Origin: Methanomicrobium sp. W14
GTDB lineage: Archaea; Halobacteriota; Methanomicrobia; Methanomicrobiales; Methanomicrobiaceae
Assembly (NCBI RefSeq): GCF_017875315.1
Contig: NZ_JAGGMM010000002.1
Span: 434,001 to 498,000 of the forward strand
Length of the DNA: 64,000 nucleotides
Reading direction: 5' to 3'
Made by a program: the position numbers and the translations under genes. Positions 45,527-54,443 of the stretch are shown here, in pieces. Each line of letters starts with the position of its first letter. Position 1 is the stretch's first letter. The notes below the pieces were generated by a model that was not told the origin of the DNA, did no database searches, and worked only from the letters and a program-made list of their open reading frames with translations.

Positions 45527-45540
45527 TATACTGTATAGTA
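45527..45540. promoter_or_regulatory. Palindromic site in the DUF169 operon promoter
   Basis: TATACTGTATAGTA, within the perfect palindrome ACTATA-CTG-TATAGT (45525-45539). It lies between the minus-strand TATA box and the expected start of transcription, so a bound protein would repress. It matches the second site at 45641-45654 in 12 of 14 bases. Confidence 0.6.
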
Positions 45541-45640
45541 CAAAATATATTAATGTTTTGATGAGATCTCATCTTTATCGGGATCTGTGTGGAGCAATAA
45601 CAGTTATATGCCGGGAAATGTTTATTGCCTAATGGAAAAT

Positions 45641-45656
45641 TATACTACATAGTATA
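45641..45656. promoter_or_regulatory. Palindromic site overlapping the start of the HTH-PAS-GAF regulator gene
   Basis: TATACT-ACAT-AGTATA is a perfect palindrome ending two bases before ATG 45658. Its first 14 bases match the site at 45527-45540 in 12 positions. This suggests that one regulator controls both directions, most simply the adjacent HTH protein acting on itself and on the DUF169 operon. Confidence 0.6.
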
Positions 45657-45657
45657 A

Positions 45658-47280
45658 ATGACGCCGGCAGATACAGATGACCTCGCAGAAACCGAATACC
45701 TGATTGTGGCATATCTGCGGTCTCACCCGCCTGAAGAGTGCATGCTTGACAAAATATCCATGGGGACAGGAAAGAGCAGGGCGACTACCCTCAAATACCT
45801 GTGGACGCTTCATGCAAAGGGAATTACGGATTACCATGAAATCGGAAGAAACAAGCTGTGGATGATGAAGCAGACTGCGGAAAGCGGCACTGAAATAATT
45901 TCGCGTAAAAAACAGGGTAATATCCCGGGAAATATTCAGAAGACTGCGCAGGCTGCATTTGAACTTCATAACCTTCTTCTAAGGGAGGCAAAGCTGCGTG
46001 ACTCCCTGGACCTTCCTGAGACCATAGTCCTGAGTGTTGCAAAAGACTATTCTATAATCGCCGGAAACAGACTTTTCGAGTCGCTTTTTCCGGAAGTAAC
46101 TAACTTTACTGACCTTGTACACCATTCCCAGACTGCAAAGCTTGAAGAACTCTTCAGGTCCGCGGTCCCGGGCAGTACTGCTTCGATAAAACTCGATATT
46201 CTTGAAAAGGCAGGAATATATCGTTCGTATAACTTCACTCTTGTATCACCGGGCCAGGGAAGCTATGGAGGTACCGGTGCATATGTACTCATCGGCGAAG
46301 ACCTGTCGGGCAGGAGGACGCGGCGGCACCTGGAATCTCTCCTGTATATTATAAGGACAGCCGCAGCGGCTCAAAATGAGGAAGACCTTTTGCGGGAGAC
46401 CCTTAAAGGGGTCAGGGAAAATCTTGTTCCGTTTGTCCATGGAAATGTCGTTATGGCTGACATGCATATAGCCTTCAGCACTGCACCTCCTTTTGAACAG
46501 TTGCAGGAATTCTTTCCTCTTCTCAGGCGCTGCATGACATCTCTTGAGACCGTATCGGAGGAGAAGGATGCGGAAACGTTCAGCTATGCGGTCGCCGTTC
46601 CCGTTATCGACGAAGAGCAGGCGGTCGGTGCGGTGCTTCTTCTTATGAAGTCTTCTCTCAGTGCGACCGAAGTGGAAAACATCGAGATAGTTGCGGATGA
46701 GATTGCAAGTGCTCTTAGGATGCAGAGGCTTGACCGGGAACGTACAGAGTTTGTCAATACTCTAATTGCGATGAACGCCGTTTCCACAATTCTTAACACC
46801 GCCTCAGACGAGAATGCAATTCTTGAGCAGTCGATTGAAGCGGCAATGGGTGCTCTTGGTTTTGAAATGGGATGCATTTATCTTAAGGATGATTCCGAAG
46901 GGATGGTGCCGAGAGTCCACCGCAATATGCCTGAAAATATCATGAAAATGTGTATAGCCGGAACTTTCAACGGTCTTTTTGAGCGTGCATTCAGGGACCA
47001 AAACCTTGTCTATGTAGTTTCCGGAACACCTGAGTATACGTCACTTCTCGACCCTTTAATCCGCGAAAACGGCGTGAAAACTCTGCTGATACTTCCTGTA
47101 AAGGCAGGCGGCCGTATTGTAGGGCTCCTTAACATGGGCAGCAGGACGGAAAAGCACTATACCAGGACAAGCCTTGATAACCTCTCCTCAATCGGGCTTC
47201 AGCTTGGTATAGCCCTTGAAAGGTCGAGGCTTGCCCGGAAACTTCGTGAGGCCGGCGGTGAGTATAAGGGGGAAGAGTAA
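45658..47280 (+). CDS. Transcriptional regulator with HTH, PAS-like and two GAF domains
   Basis: 540 residues. N-terminal winged helix (about 8-70, TEYLIVAYLRSHPPEECMLD, KSRATTLKYLWTLHAKGITD). A short coiled segment, then a PAS-like domain (about 115-215) with LSVAKDYSIIAGNRLFESLF. GAF 1 is at about 225-350 (LLYIIRTAAAAQNEEDLLRE, then GAVLLLMKSSLSATEVENIE). GAF 2 is at about 370-530 (NTASDENAILEQSIEAAMGA, GGRIVGLLNMGSRT, LDNLSSIGLQLGIALERSRL). No receiver or kinase domain is present, so it is a one-component sensor-regulator, probably ligand or redox responsive. It diverges from the DUF169/DsrE operon with matching palindromes on both sides. Confidence 0.82.
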   Translation: MTPADTDDLAETEYLIVAYLRSHPPEECMLDKISMGTGKSRATTLKYLWTLHAKGITDYHEIGRNKLWMMKQTAESGTEIISRKKQGNIPGNIQKTAQAAFELHNLLLREAKLRDSLDLPETIVLSVAKDYSIIAGNRLFESLFPEVTNFTDLVHHSQTAKLEELFRSAVPGSTASIKLDILEKAGIYRSYNFTLVSPGQGSYGGTGAYVLIGEDLSGRRTRRHLESLLYIIRTAAAAQNEEDLLRETLKGVRENLVPFVHGNVVMADMHIAFSTAPPFEQLQEFFPLLRRCMTSLETVSEEKDAETFSYAVAVPVIDEEQAVGAVLLLMKSSLSATEVENIEIVADEIASALRMQRLDRERTEFVNTLIAMNAVSTILNTASDENAILEQSIEAAMGALGFEMGCIYLKDDSEGMVPRVHRNMPENIMKMCIAGTFNGLFERAFRDQNLVYVVSGTPEYTSLLDPLIRENGVKTLLILPVKAGGRIVGLLNMGSRTEKHYTRTSLDNLSSIGLQLGIALERSRLARKLREAGGEYKGEE

Positions 47281-47309
47281 ATTCTCTATAACAAAAATCC
47301 TCCAGGTGA

Positions 47310-47763
47310 TTAGTCAGTCATGTTCTTCCTGCCGGTCATTCCCGTCACTTATATCCTGATAACGGCAAGTCTTCCGGTGCTAAGGCTTTTTGGATCGCAT
47401 CCCCCGTCGTGGTAACGCCCGGCAATAACTCCGGGCCCTTCCTTGATCTCATCTTCATCTTTAAGAATCGTAGCTGTCCCGAAACCTATGACACTCCGGT
47501 ATTTCATATTGTATGAACACGGGCTATCTGATGGAACCAGTTCATAGTCTGTCTCCGTTTCAAAGCATACATTTGGGTTTATCCTCAGGGTCTCTATTTT
47601 TCTGCCTTTTTTTAAACTGTGAAGATATATCACTCCGTTTTTATACCCGAATGCCATAGGCACTACGTTGGGCTCTTTGTCCCTGCACATGCCGAGTCTT
47701 CAGGTACGGCGAATTCAGCAGCATATCTTCAATTTCCTTTTTGTCTGTTATGATTTCTCCCAT
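47310..47763 (-). pseudogene. Pyridoxamine-phosphate-oxidase-like flavoprotein gene, frameshift and nonsense
   Basis: From ATG 47763 (Shine-Dalgarno GGAGAAAGG) the frame reads MGEIITDKKEIEDMLLNSPY and then goes out of phase near 47694-47703. Removing one A gives YLRLGMCRDKEPNVVPMAFG, and the main frame (47690-47349) continues with YLHSLKKGRKIETLRINPNV to LAVIRI. A TAA (47349-47351) follows, after which VTGMTGRKNMTD continues in frame to a stop at 47310, as expected for the family's C-terminus. So the gene carries one +1 shift and one nonsense codon. Intact members bind FMN and are related to 5-nitroimidazole-resistance proteins. An internal start at 47690 could still make a 113-residue fragment. 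Confidence 0.75.
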
Positions 47764-47776
47764 AATCCTTTCTCCT

Positions 47777-48310
47777 TCAGGGCTTCCTGAACCGGACCGT
47801 ATAATTCCACAATTTCCCTTCCGTAGTGTCTACAGAGAACCCGGCCGCTTCGCCCATAGTGATAGTCGTTCTCTTCAGCGGATAGTCCGGGATCTTCTGC
47901 AGAACTGTAACCATGTAAACGGCATCAAAAGTTTCATCCTTAAAGGGGAGAAGAAGTGCATTTCCCTGCACAAGGTCAGGCAGACTTTCTTTTTTCTTCA
48001 TTCACTGGTCAAGCATTTCCCTCTGGATGTCAAGCCTGACGACTTTTCCCTTTTGTCCTGTCGTTTTTACCGTAAAAGGCATATAACAGCAGCTCCCGCA
48101 CCCGATTTCAAGAACAGTCATTCCTTTTTTTATCCTGCTTCGGGTGAGCACTTTACCGGGCGGCTGAATTCTTCTGAGGACGTCAGAGTCAAGAAATTTT
48201 CCGATGAATGCCGGGGCAGGAAAGGGGTGGATTCTGGGGACTGCCCTTATTGTGACCTGCCATACAAGAAATATAATTATAAGCCAAAACAGTATTTCGG
48301 CAACCGACAT
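47777..48310 (-). pseudogene. Membrane-anchored class I methyltransferase gene, nonsense codon and internal deletion
   Basis: The first part (48310-48002) has an N-terminal helix (ILFWLIIIFLVWQVTI), then KKGMTVLEIGCGSCCYMPFT (motif I) and GKVVRLDIQREMLDQ. It ends in TGA at 48004-48002. The frame continues directly with SLPDLVQGNALLLPFKDETF, AVYMVTVLQKIPD, then YPLKRTTITMGEAAGF and WNYTVRFRKP to 47777. Between IPD and YPLK the usual LKPGG motif region, some 20-25 residues, is missing. Thus there are two lesions: one stop and one in-frame deletion. The substrate is unknown. It lies directly before the PPOX pseudogene, so both may have decayed as one transcription unit. Confidence 0.72.
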
Positions 48311-48506
48311 ATTTCATCATTCCTTTAGATATATAACACCCGTTTTGGCGGCTTCAGGTGCTGTCCTGATGAGTCTGATTACAGTAATTGTTGCAGTGAA
48401 TGCCCGCACTCTCAGGATGGACAAATAAATCCTGATCCGTTTTTAGTGCATTTTAATGTATTTTTATAGTTGCATAAATGTTGTACGATATCCCAAGGGA
48501 AAGTTC

Positions 48507-48809
48507 TTATTTATCAACTGATATGTTTGCACTTTCGTTTAGAATATTCATGAGATTTGTGACATTTTCGTCATTTGCAATCCCCAGCATATCAAAGATG
48601 CTCTCAATAAACTTTAAAATCTCATCTGCCGCTGAAATAAGATGTTCTGCATATGCCTCCAGAGATTCAAGGGTTCCAAGAGGGTTTTCAGTGAAGTTTG
48701 CCTCATTTATCTCCGGGATGTCAAGACTGCTGGTATTTATCCCCTCAAATGATATTGCCGATGCAGGAAGGACCAGCATAGCCACTAAAAAGAGTAAAAC
48801 CACCTTCAT
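48507..48809 (-). CDS. Small secreted protein of unknown function
   Basis: 100 residues from ATG 48809, chosen because it opens a clean signal peptide (MKVVLLFLVAMLVLPASA, cleaved after SA). The frame is open to ATG 48944, but that extension lacks a signal. The mature part is acidic and helical (SLESLEAYAEHLISAADEIL, FIESIFDMLGIANDENVTNL) with three N-x-S/T sites. No family recognised. No Shine-Dalgarno seen. Confidence 0.55.
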   Translation of the reverse strand: MKVVLLFLVAMLVLPASAISFEGINTSSLDIPEINEANFTENPLGTLESLEAYAEHLISAADEILKFIESIFDMLGIANDENVTNLMNILNESANISVDK

Positions 48810-49129
48810 TGATCTAACAAGGAGGAGTTTAACCGAAATATAGTTTATTGCGGATTTTGAAAAGATGTTTTCACGTAATTTCGGCTGCACCTGGAACCTG
48901 ACAAAAATATTGTCCTTTTTTACAGGTATTTTTAGGAAATTCATTATTTTTTAAACCTGTAAAAAGTGGATAAAATCACCTAAATTTCTTAGGAGAGGAT
49001 TTTAAAGGACCAAATTTTCAACATAATTATCGTAGCAGAAGAAAAATACCTGTAATTTTGCAGATTTTTTTCTGCTGCGCAAAACAGATTCATAATTAAA
49101 TGAATCAGCTAAAATAGCAGGAGTCTACC
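48810..49129. other. Divergent upstream region of two small-protein genes
   Basis: An imperfect inverted repeat, GTAGCAGAAGAAAAA (49031-49045) with TTTTTTTCTGCTGC (49066-49079), may form a long hairpin. A TATA-like CATAATTAAAT (49091-49101) serves the following plus-strand gene. Otherwise A/T-rich and featureless. Confidence 0.35.
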
Positions 49130-49294
49130 ATGACCGAAGAAATATTTGATCATATAAGTGAAGAAACACAGCACATACATGATGACCTTGAGCATGTAGG
49201 AAGAGACATTGATGAACTTTCCAGCCATCTGAAAAATCTTGACGAGCATATGCATCACCTGATGAAGGAAGTCAAGAACAAGGAAGTCCTGTGA
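49130..49294 (+). CDS. His-rich coiled-coil mini-protein, 54 residues
   Basis: ATG 49130 to TGA 49294, with a good Shine-Dalgarno (CAGGAG, 49118-49123) seven bases upstream. The sequence starts MTEEIFDHISEETQHIHDDL and ends KNLDEHMHHLMKEVKNKEVL. Hydrophobic residues recur with heptad spacing, so it should be one long amphipathic helix that oligomerises. Eight of 54 residues are His, often two to four apart on one face, which could bind metal. No membrane segment. Family not recognised. Confidence 0.65.
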   Translation: MTEEIFDHISEETQHIHDDLEHVGRDIDELSSHLKNLDEHMHHLMKEVKNKEVL

Positions 49295-49368
49295 GACCAC
49301 ATTTAAATAATCTTTTAACGTGGTTTTTACAAAAAAGGGACTAATTTTTTTTACTGCATCTTAAGACA

Positions 49369-49412
49369 AAACCCTGCCGCAGGCATATTTCACCAGTATT
49401 AAGGCAGGGTTT
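49369..49412. promoter_or_regulatory. Strong 10-bp stem-loop between the mini-protein and ppk2 genes
   Basis: AAACCCTGCC (49369-49378) and GGCAGGGTTT (49403-49412) pair perfectly with a 24-base loop that includes GCAGGC. Being symmetrical with A and T ends, it could end transcription in either direction or belong to a small RNA. The rest of 49295-49650 has T-rich tracts and a TATA-like stretch near 49550-49560. Confidence 0.5.
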
Positions 49413-49650
49413 AATTCTGATATTATCTTTATTTTATACCGTTTTTCTAAATGATTTTTCTGAATGAATTCTTTGTTTTTTTGAGGTATTTACAGTCTGA
49501 ATCAGTCTAAGGTAAACCCGTGCAAAAAAAGTTTTCACCGGCAAAATTATTTTTATCATAATTTACTGAAATATTACTGTCTGAAGGCTTTTGTCCTGAA
49601 AATGTTATCTGGCCGGAAAGTCTTTGAAAATACGTCTGTACGGTGAAAAA

Positions 49651-50559
49651 ATGATACCTGAGTCTCTTATAAGTAAAACGTTAGTTATTCCCGGAAAAAA
49701 AGTGTCTTTAAAGGATTTCGGGACAGGCTGGTACCAGTATAAAGAATTAAAGGATATTGAAAAGGGTGACCTGAAAAAAGAGGCTGAAGAAGTTCTTGAA
49801 GAAAGCAAAAACTCTCTTTCATCCGCCCAGAGTCTTTTATGGGCAAATGACGTATATTCGGTCCTTATAATTCTGCAGGGCATTGACACTTCCGGAAAAG
49901 ACGGGACGATAAGACATGTGATGTCCGGCGTAAATCCGCAGGGCGTTGAAGTAAGCAGTTTTAAATTGCCTGTCGCAGAAGAGATTGACCATGATTATCT
50001 CTGGAGATGTAGCAGAAAACTGCCTCCCAGAGGCTGCATAGGAGTTTTTAACAGGTCATACTACGAGGACGTCGTTGTTGTACGTGTACATCCTGAAATT
50101 CTTGAAAACCTTATGCACCTTCCTCCGGTAAAAAAGGATGAGAAATTCTGGAATGCACGCTATGAGGACATAAATGCGTTTGAGAAGTATCTTGTCAGAA
50201 ACGGGACTGTCATCCTGAAGTTTTTCCTTCATATTTCAAAGGGCGAGCAGAAAAAACGTCTCCTGAGCCGTCTCGATAACAAGGAAAAATACTGGAAATT
50301 TTCGCCTTCCGATCTTGAGGAACGTAAGTACTGGGAAGATTATCAGGCAGCGTATGAAACGGCTTTTGAAAAGACAAGTACCAAATGGGCGCCATGGTAT
50401 GTAATTCCCGCAGATCATAAGTGGGTTGCAAGAACTGTGATTGCAGATTTAATCTCCACAAAAATTCAGTCGCTGAATCTTCATTATCCTTTAGTATCCG
50501 ATGAAAGTATGAATGAAATAACCCGGGCAAGAAAAGAGCTTAATGACGAAAAAAATTAA
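49651..50559 (+). CDS. ppk2: Polyphosphate kinase 2 family protein
   Basis: 302 residues from ATG 49651 (GGTGA upstream); TTG 49624 would add nine residues. PPK2 transfers phosphate between polyphosphate and nucleotides. Walker A ILQGIDTSGKDGTIRHVMSG, lid PPRGCIGVFNRSYYEDVVVVR (Walker B-type FNRSYYED) and C-terminal WAPWYVIPADHKWVARTVIA are all intact. Length matches the single-domain class I/III enzymes that phosphorylate ADP or AMP using polyphosphate. No ppk1 or ppx is nearby. It converges with the chemoreceptor array. Confidence 0.9.
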   Translation: MIPESLISKTLVIPGKKVSLKDFGTGWYQYKELKDIEKGDLKKEAEEVLEESKNSLSSAQSLLWANDVYSVLIILQGIDTSGKDGTIRHVMSGVNPQGVEVSSFKLPVAEEIDHDYLWRCSRKLPPRGCIGVFNRSYYEDVVVVRVHPEILENLMHLPPVKKDEKFWNARYEDINAFEKYLVRNGTVILKFFLHISKGEQKKRLLSRLDNKEKYWKFSPSDLEERKYWEDYQAAYETAFEKTSTKWAPWYVIPADHKWVARTVIADLISTKIQSLNLHYPLVSDESMNEITRARKELNDEKN

Positions 50560-50679
50560 CCAAAAGTCTAAACTGCTTTTTTAAATTTTTTATATCCTTT
50601 TTTAAACCATCCAGAATTCAGGTGTCCTGTATTTTTAAAAGTGTTTTATGCATAAAGCCGGGTAACCTAAAGGGGGGGT

Positions 50680-50791
50680 GATTTTCAGGTCAGGCTTTTT
50701 TAGTTAAGCCAGGGGATATGCCTGAAAATCGTTTTGGTGGTTGTTTTTTTGATTTAATTTTTGGGTATGTCATTATTTCTGGTGGAGTAAT
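50680..50791 (-). promoter_or_regulatory. Structured 3' element after cheW copy 1
   Basis: GATTTTCAGG (50680-50689) and CCTGAAAATC (50721-50730) pair perfectly. Inside them GGCTT/AAGCC forms a second stem. A conserved stretch ending GGGTATGTCATTATTTCTGG and GGAGTAAT (50763-50791) follows up to the cheW stop. Copy 2 has the same layout with different stem bases. Probable terminator of the mcp-cheW unit or a regulatory RNA. Confidence 0.5.
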
Positions 50792-50811
50792 TAAACTTAA
50801 AACCTTATTGT

Positions 50812-51288
50812 TCAGGCATCGTGTGTTTCCTTTAAGATGTCAAAGAGTATCTTCGTGATGTCAATCCAGATTATAAGTGCTTTGTTTCCGCTGCTGTCTT
50901 TTCCGGATTTGATAACACCTTTTACATACGCTTCTTTCGAAATTGATTCGTCCATCTTGTCTATGTCGTCTTCAGAGACCTGGAGGACACTCATGACGTC
51001 GTCAACGATAAGGCCTACATTAGATCCGTTTGCAGCTTCCGGGACGAGAACGATTATTTTTTTGTTCTCCGAGTCTGTATGCACCGGAAGCCCCATCAGG
51101 TAATTCAGGTTCAGTATGTTTGTGATTTCACCTCTGAGATTTATTATTCCAGCAATATGCTTCGGTGCCATAGGAACGGGGGTTATTGGTATCATCTCAA
51201 CAATTTCACGTGCAATCTGAATATCCAGTGCGTACTGAACGCCCGATATTTCAAACTGCACTACAACAACGTTATCATATGAAGCCAT
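50812..51288 (-). CDS. cheW: CheW-type coupling protein, copy 1
   Basis: 158 residues (ATG 51288 gives MASYDNVVVVQFEI, matching the other copies). CheW couples receptors to the histidine kinase CheA. SH3-like fold motifs: VQYALDIQIAREIVEMIPIT, HIAGIINLRGEITNILNLNY, VGLIVDDVMSVLQV. It follows its receptor gene after 11 bases. Differs by few residues from the other three copies, mostly in PVHTDSENKK and the last 20 residues. Confidence 0.93.
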   Translation of the reverse strand: MASYDNVVVVQFEISGVQYALDIQIAREIVEMIPITPVPMAPKHIAGIINLRGEITNILNLNYLMGLPVHTDSENKKIIVLVPEAANGSNVGLIVDDVMSVLQVSEDDIDKMDESISKEAYVKGVIKSGKDSSGNKALIIWIDITKILFDILKETHDA

Positions 51289-51299
51289 AATCATCCATC

Positions 51300-53894
51300 C
51301 TAATACTTGAACTTAGAGTTTGATTCTTCTAATTCGTTTACAAATGAGTTCACCTCGTGCATGGCGCTTCCAATCTCTTCTATTGATGCACTTGCCTCCT
51401 CTGCAAGAGCGGCAAGCTCTTCAGCCTCTTTCTGGACATTCTTTGTCTGTTCTGTACCGGATTCCATTGCTTTTACAATATTGTTTGAGATATTGGCCTG
51501 GTCCTCAATTGCCTTTGTAATCTCACCGACATCGTTTGAGACCTGTCCGGCACTTTTGATGATTGTATTCAGTGCCTCGATTGCCTTTGTAACGCTTTTC
51601 ACACCTTCCATTATCTCGTCATTGGCGGAAGTGATTGACTGTGCGGTCTTTTCACTTCCCGACTGGACCTTTGAAACGACATTTTCTATGGAGTCCGTTG
51701 CAGCCCTTGCCTCTGCCGCAAGGTTTTTGACCTCACCTGCAACGACAGCGAATCCTCTTCCGTGCTCACCAGCACGTGCCGCTTCAATTGCTGCATTTAG
51801 TGCAAGGAGGTTAATCTGGCCTGCAATATCGTTTATCAGTTTGACTATCTTTCCTACCTCTTTTATCTGCTCGGTAAGACTTTTTATCTCCTCAACACTC
51901 TCTTTGGCAATCTTTTCTACGCCGCCCATCTTGACGCTGGCGTCGTTGCCCATGCTTTGGGCCTCTTTTCCAATTTCAACGACATGGTTTGTAGCCTTGT
52001 AGACCTCCTGCGATGTGCCGGCAATTTCTTCGTTGGACGCCGAAAGGTCGGCTATCTGGCGGTTCACCTCTTCGATGTTTTTCAGAAGCTCTTTTGTAAG
52101 GTCAGCTGTCTTCTGGCTTGTATTTGCAACACCTTCGGCCGCTTTAGAGACATCGTCCGTTCCCTTGTTTATTTCTCTTGAATTGGATGCTATCATGTTT
52201 GTTACTTTGCTGCTCTCTGCGAGAAGCTCTGCAACCGAGATTCCTATATTATTAATTGCGGTCTTAAATTCATGGAAATCCCCTTCCACTTTTAGATTAT
52301 CTGAAAATCTTGCTGAGAAGTCTGCATTGGAGTACTTGTCGCATATTTTCATTCCTTCTTTAAGGGGTATTGCGACAGATTTCAGAAGGCTGTTCATGCC
52401 TTCAATCAGTTCGAGATATGCACCCTGGTATTTTGAACCGTCAGCCCGATATTCAAGATTTCCTGATTCTCCTGCATTTACAAGTAACTTTATGTCCTCA
52501 GCCAGTTTTGACATGGAATTTTCGACAGAACCTACTGACTCGTTGACTTCAAGGAATTTTTTTCTGATGTCTTTTGTGTACTTATCTGCCTCGCCGACTT
52601 CTAACTTTAAATCCTGAGGTCTTCCTTCTGCGATGCATTTGAGATCGGTTGCAACTCTGTCCAGTTCAACTTCGAGGTATCTTCTGGGCCTGACTATGTC
52701 AGTGATATCCTGTACTGTTTCAACATATCCTATGCCGTTTCCTTTTGCGTCCTTTACGGTTGCAGTGACTTGTTTGCCTTCCATTCCCAGCCATTCAAAG
52801 AAAGTCTCGTTTTTGCCGGTTGTTCTCAGCTGGTGTATTCCGCACTGTTCGGTGTTGCATATGCTTGCATTTGCATTGCAGCAGTCCATTCCGTATGCGG
52901 ATTTTCTGCCAGGAACCGTATGATTATCGATAAGAATCTTTTCAAATGCCTTGTTCATGTACGTCCATTTCATATTGTTGTCTGTGACATGAATCGGGTA
53001 AGGAACTGCATCAAGGATTGATTCATAAAAAGCAGTCTGGTTTAGCTGTTCGGTTATGTCCTGGCATGTTTCAACATATCCTATTACGTCTCCTTTTTTG
53101 TCACGAATTGATGCGGTAACCTGTTTATATTCCATACCGTGGCCATTGAAGTAGCTCTCGCATTTGTCGTTGTTTCCTGACTGCCTCAGTTTTCTTATAC
53201 CACATTCTTCAGTATTGCATATGCTTGCTTTTGCAGTGCTGCATGATTTACCGTATGCCCACTCTCTGCTCTTAATTACGTTATTTGACACTAATTCCTG
53301 CTCAAAAGCCTTGTTCATGTATGTCCATTTCATGTCGTTGTTCATTACGTGAACGGGAAAAGGTATTGCATCGATTATTCTTTCAAACCTGATTTTCTGA
53401 TTCTCCATCAATGTAGTGTCAAGGAATACTACTGAAATATAACAGAGATCTCCGTTGTCGGCAAAAGAGGGGTTTGCAGAAATTTCAATGTTTTTTTCCT
53501 CACCTCTGAAAATCATTGTGTATTTTCCGGAAACTTCTGTTTTCTTTTCAATTGCTTCGTTTACCGAATCCCCATCAGTTTTTTCAGCCTCCAGAACTGA
53601 ATAGAGCTCTTTTAAGCTCATTGATGTAAGAGTTTCTTTTGGATGACCGGTTAATTTGACAAATTTTTCATTTGCATCCAGAATTCTAAGGTTTTTATTT
53701 AGAATAGCAACCGGTACAGGTGCAGAGTGCATTGCCCCGCAGCAAAATTCGGTTTTCCTGTTTGTCTCTATCAGCCTGTTTATTAATTTTGCAAGGCCGG
53801 AGTATTCTTCATCTATTCTTTCAGTATTCGCCAGTGAATCCCTATTTCCACTGAGATAATCTGAAATCGTATTTTCAAGCTCTGTTAATCCCAT
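51300..53894 (-). CDS. Soluble methyl-accepting chemotaxis protein with Cys-motif PAS domains, copy 1
   Basis: 864 residues, no membrane helix, so a cytoplasmic receptor. PAS 1 is at about 53-162. PAS 2 is at about 168-285, with Cys218/226/231 in [20 protein letters not shown] 3 is at about 290-400, with Cys338/346/351 in [17 protein letters not shown]. Then HAMP-like units (about 405-560) and the signalling hairpin (about 575-850), tip [20 protein letters not shown]. The C-x7-C-x4-C motif could bind a metal, a cluster or heme, or act as a thiol redox switch. There is no CheR-tethering pentapeptide; the C-terminus is SKFKY. Signals go to CheA through the CheW encoded next. Confidence 0.93.
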   Translation of the reverse strand: MGLTELENTISDYLSGNRDSLANTERIDEEYSGLAKLINRLIETNRKTEFCCGAMHSAPVPVAILNKNLRILDANEKFVKLTGHPKETLTSMSLKELYSVLEAEKTDGDSVNEAIEKKTEVSGKYTMIFRGEEKNIEISANPSFADNGDLCYISVVFLDTTLMENQKIRFERIIDAIPFPVHVMNNDMKWTYMNKAFEQELVSNNVIKSREWAYGKSCSTAKASICNTEECGIRKLRQSGNNDKCESYFNGHGMEYKQVTASIRDKKGDVIGYVETCQDITEQLNQTAFYESILDAVPYPIHVTDNNMKWTYMNKAFEKILIDNHTVPGRKSAYGMDCCNANASICNTEQCGIHQLRTTGKNETFFEWLGMEGKQVTATVKDAKGNGIGYVETVQDITDIVRPRRYLEVELDRVATDLKCIAEGRPQDLKLEVGEADKYTKDIRKKFLEVNESVGSVENSMSKLAEDIKLLVNAGESGNLEYRADGSKYQGAYLELIEGMNSLLKSVAIPLKEGMKICDKYSNADFSARFSDNLKVEGDFHEFKTAINNIGISVAELLAESSKVTNMIASNSREINKGTDDVSKAAEGVANTSQKTADLTKELLKNIEEVNRQIADLSASNEEIAGTSQEVYKATNHVVEIGKEAQSMGNDASVKMGGVEKIAKESVEEIKSLTEQIKEVGKIVKLINDIAGQINLLALNAAIEAARAGEHGRGFAVVAGEVKNLAAEARAATDSIENVVSKVQSGSEKTAQSITSANDEIMEGVKSVTKAIEALNTIIKSAGQVSNDVGEITKAIEDQANISNNIVKAMESGTEQTKNVQKEAEELAALAEEASASIEEIGSAMHEVNSFVNELEESNSKFKY

Positions 53895-54317
53895 TTATCA
53901 ATCACATCAGTTAAACATTTATGTATATCCGCACTGAAACTACAGTATACAAAATGGGATTTTTTAAATTGCAATATATATGTATTTCATAATTATAGTT
54001 TTATATATCTATAGAGATCTATTTTTTTTGATCTTATTTTTGAATAATTTTTCCAAAAAAAGCGTATTTTGAAAAAAACGGCCTATGCGCGCGCAATGAT
54101 TGTGTACACTATTTTGAAAGATTTTAGTTATCCTGCATTTGGTATAACCGGTAAAATAGTTGCAAATCATCTTCATCTGATTATTGTGAAACTGACTTTT
54201 TAAAGATTTATATATTTTTCAAAAATTTTTATTTAAAACAATATTTATCTCATTGTCTGTCAGTTTACAGATTTGGTGTATATGCTCATAATTTTGTTAA
54301 ATGACATAAAAAAAGTG
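53895..54317 (-). promoter_or_regulatory. Promoter region of mcp copy 1 with array-wide upstream element
   Basis: A 50-bp block at 54009-54060 (starting CTATAGAGATCTATTTTTTT on the plus strand) recurs almost unchanged before copies 2 and 3, always beginning 114-115 bp upstream of the mcp start. Within it the minus strand reads AGATC-n10-GATCT. GCGCGCGC (54087-54094) recurs about 79 bp from the block's beginning. The TATA box (minus GATATATAAAAC, near 54000) lies just downstream of the block. 54100-54317 is AT-rich without a gene. Confidence 0.6.
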
Positions 54318-54421
54318 CTCAGGTCTGGGTTTTAAAAAGCCCTGGGATATACCTGAGAAATTTTGGGTGGTTTTATTTTTGATTTAATTTCCGGGTATGT
54401 CATTATTTCTGGTGGAGTAAT
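54318..54421 (-). terminator. Structured 3' element after cheW copy 2
   Basis: CTCAGGT (54318-54324) pairs with ACCTGAG (54351-54357). GGGTTTT/AAAAGCCC-type pairing forms the inner stem, and on the minus strand a T7 run (54314-54308) follows, the form of an intrinsic terminator. The stretch to 54421 shares GGGTATGTCATTATTTCTGG with copy 1. Confidence 0.5.
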
Positions 54422-54443
54422 AAAGCGCAAATCGCTTTGTTTC

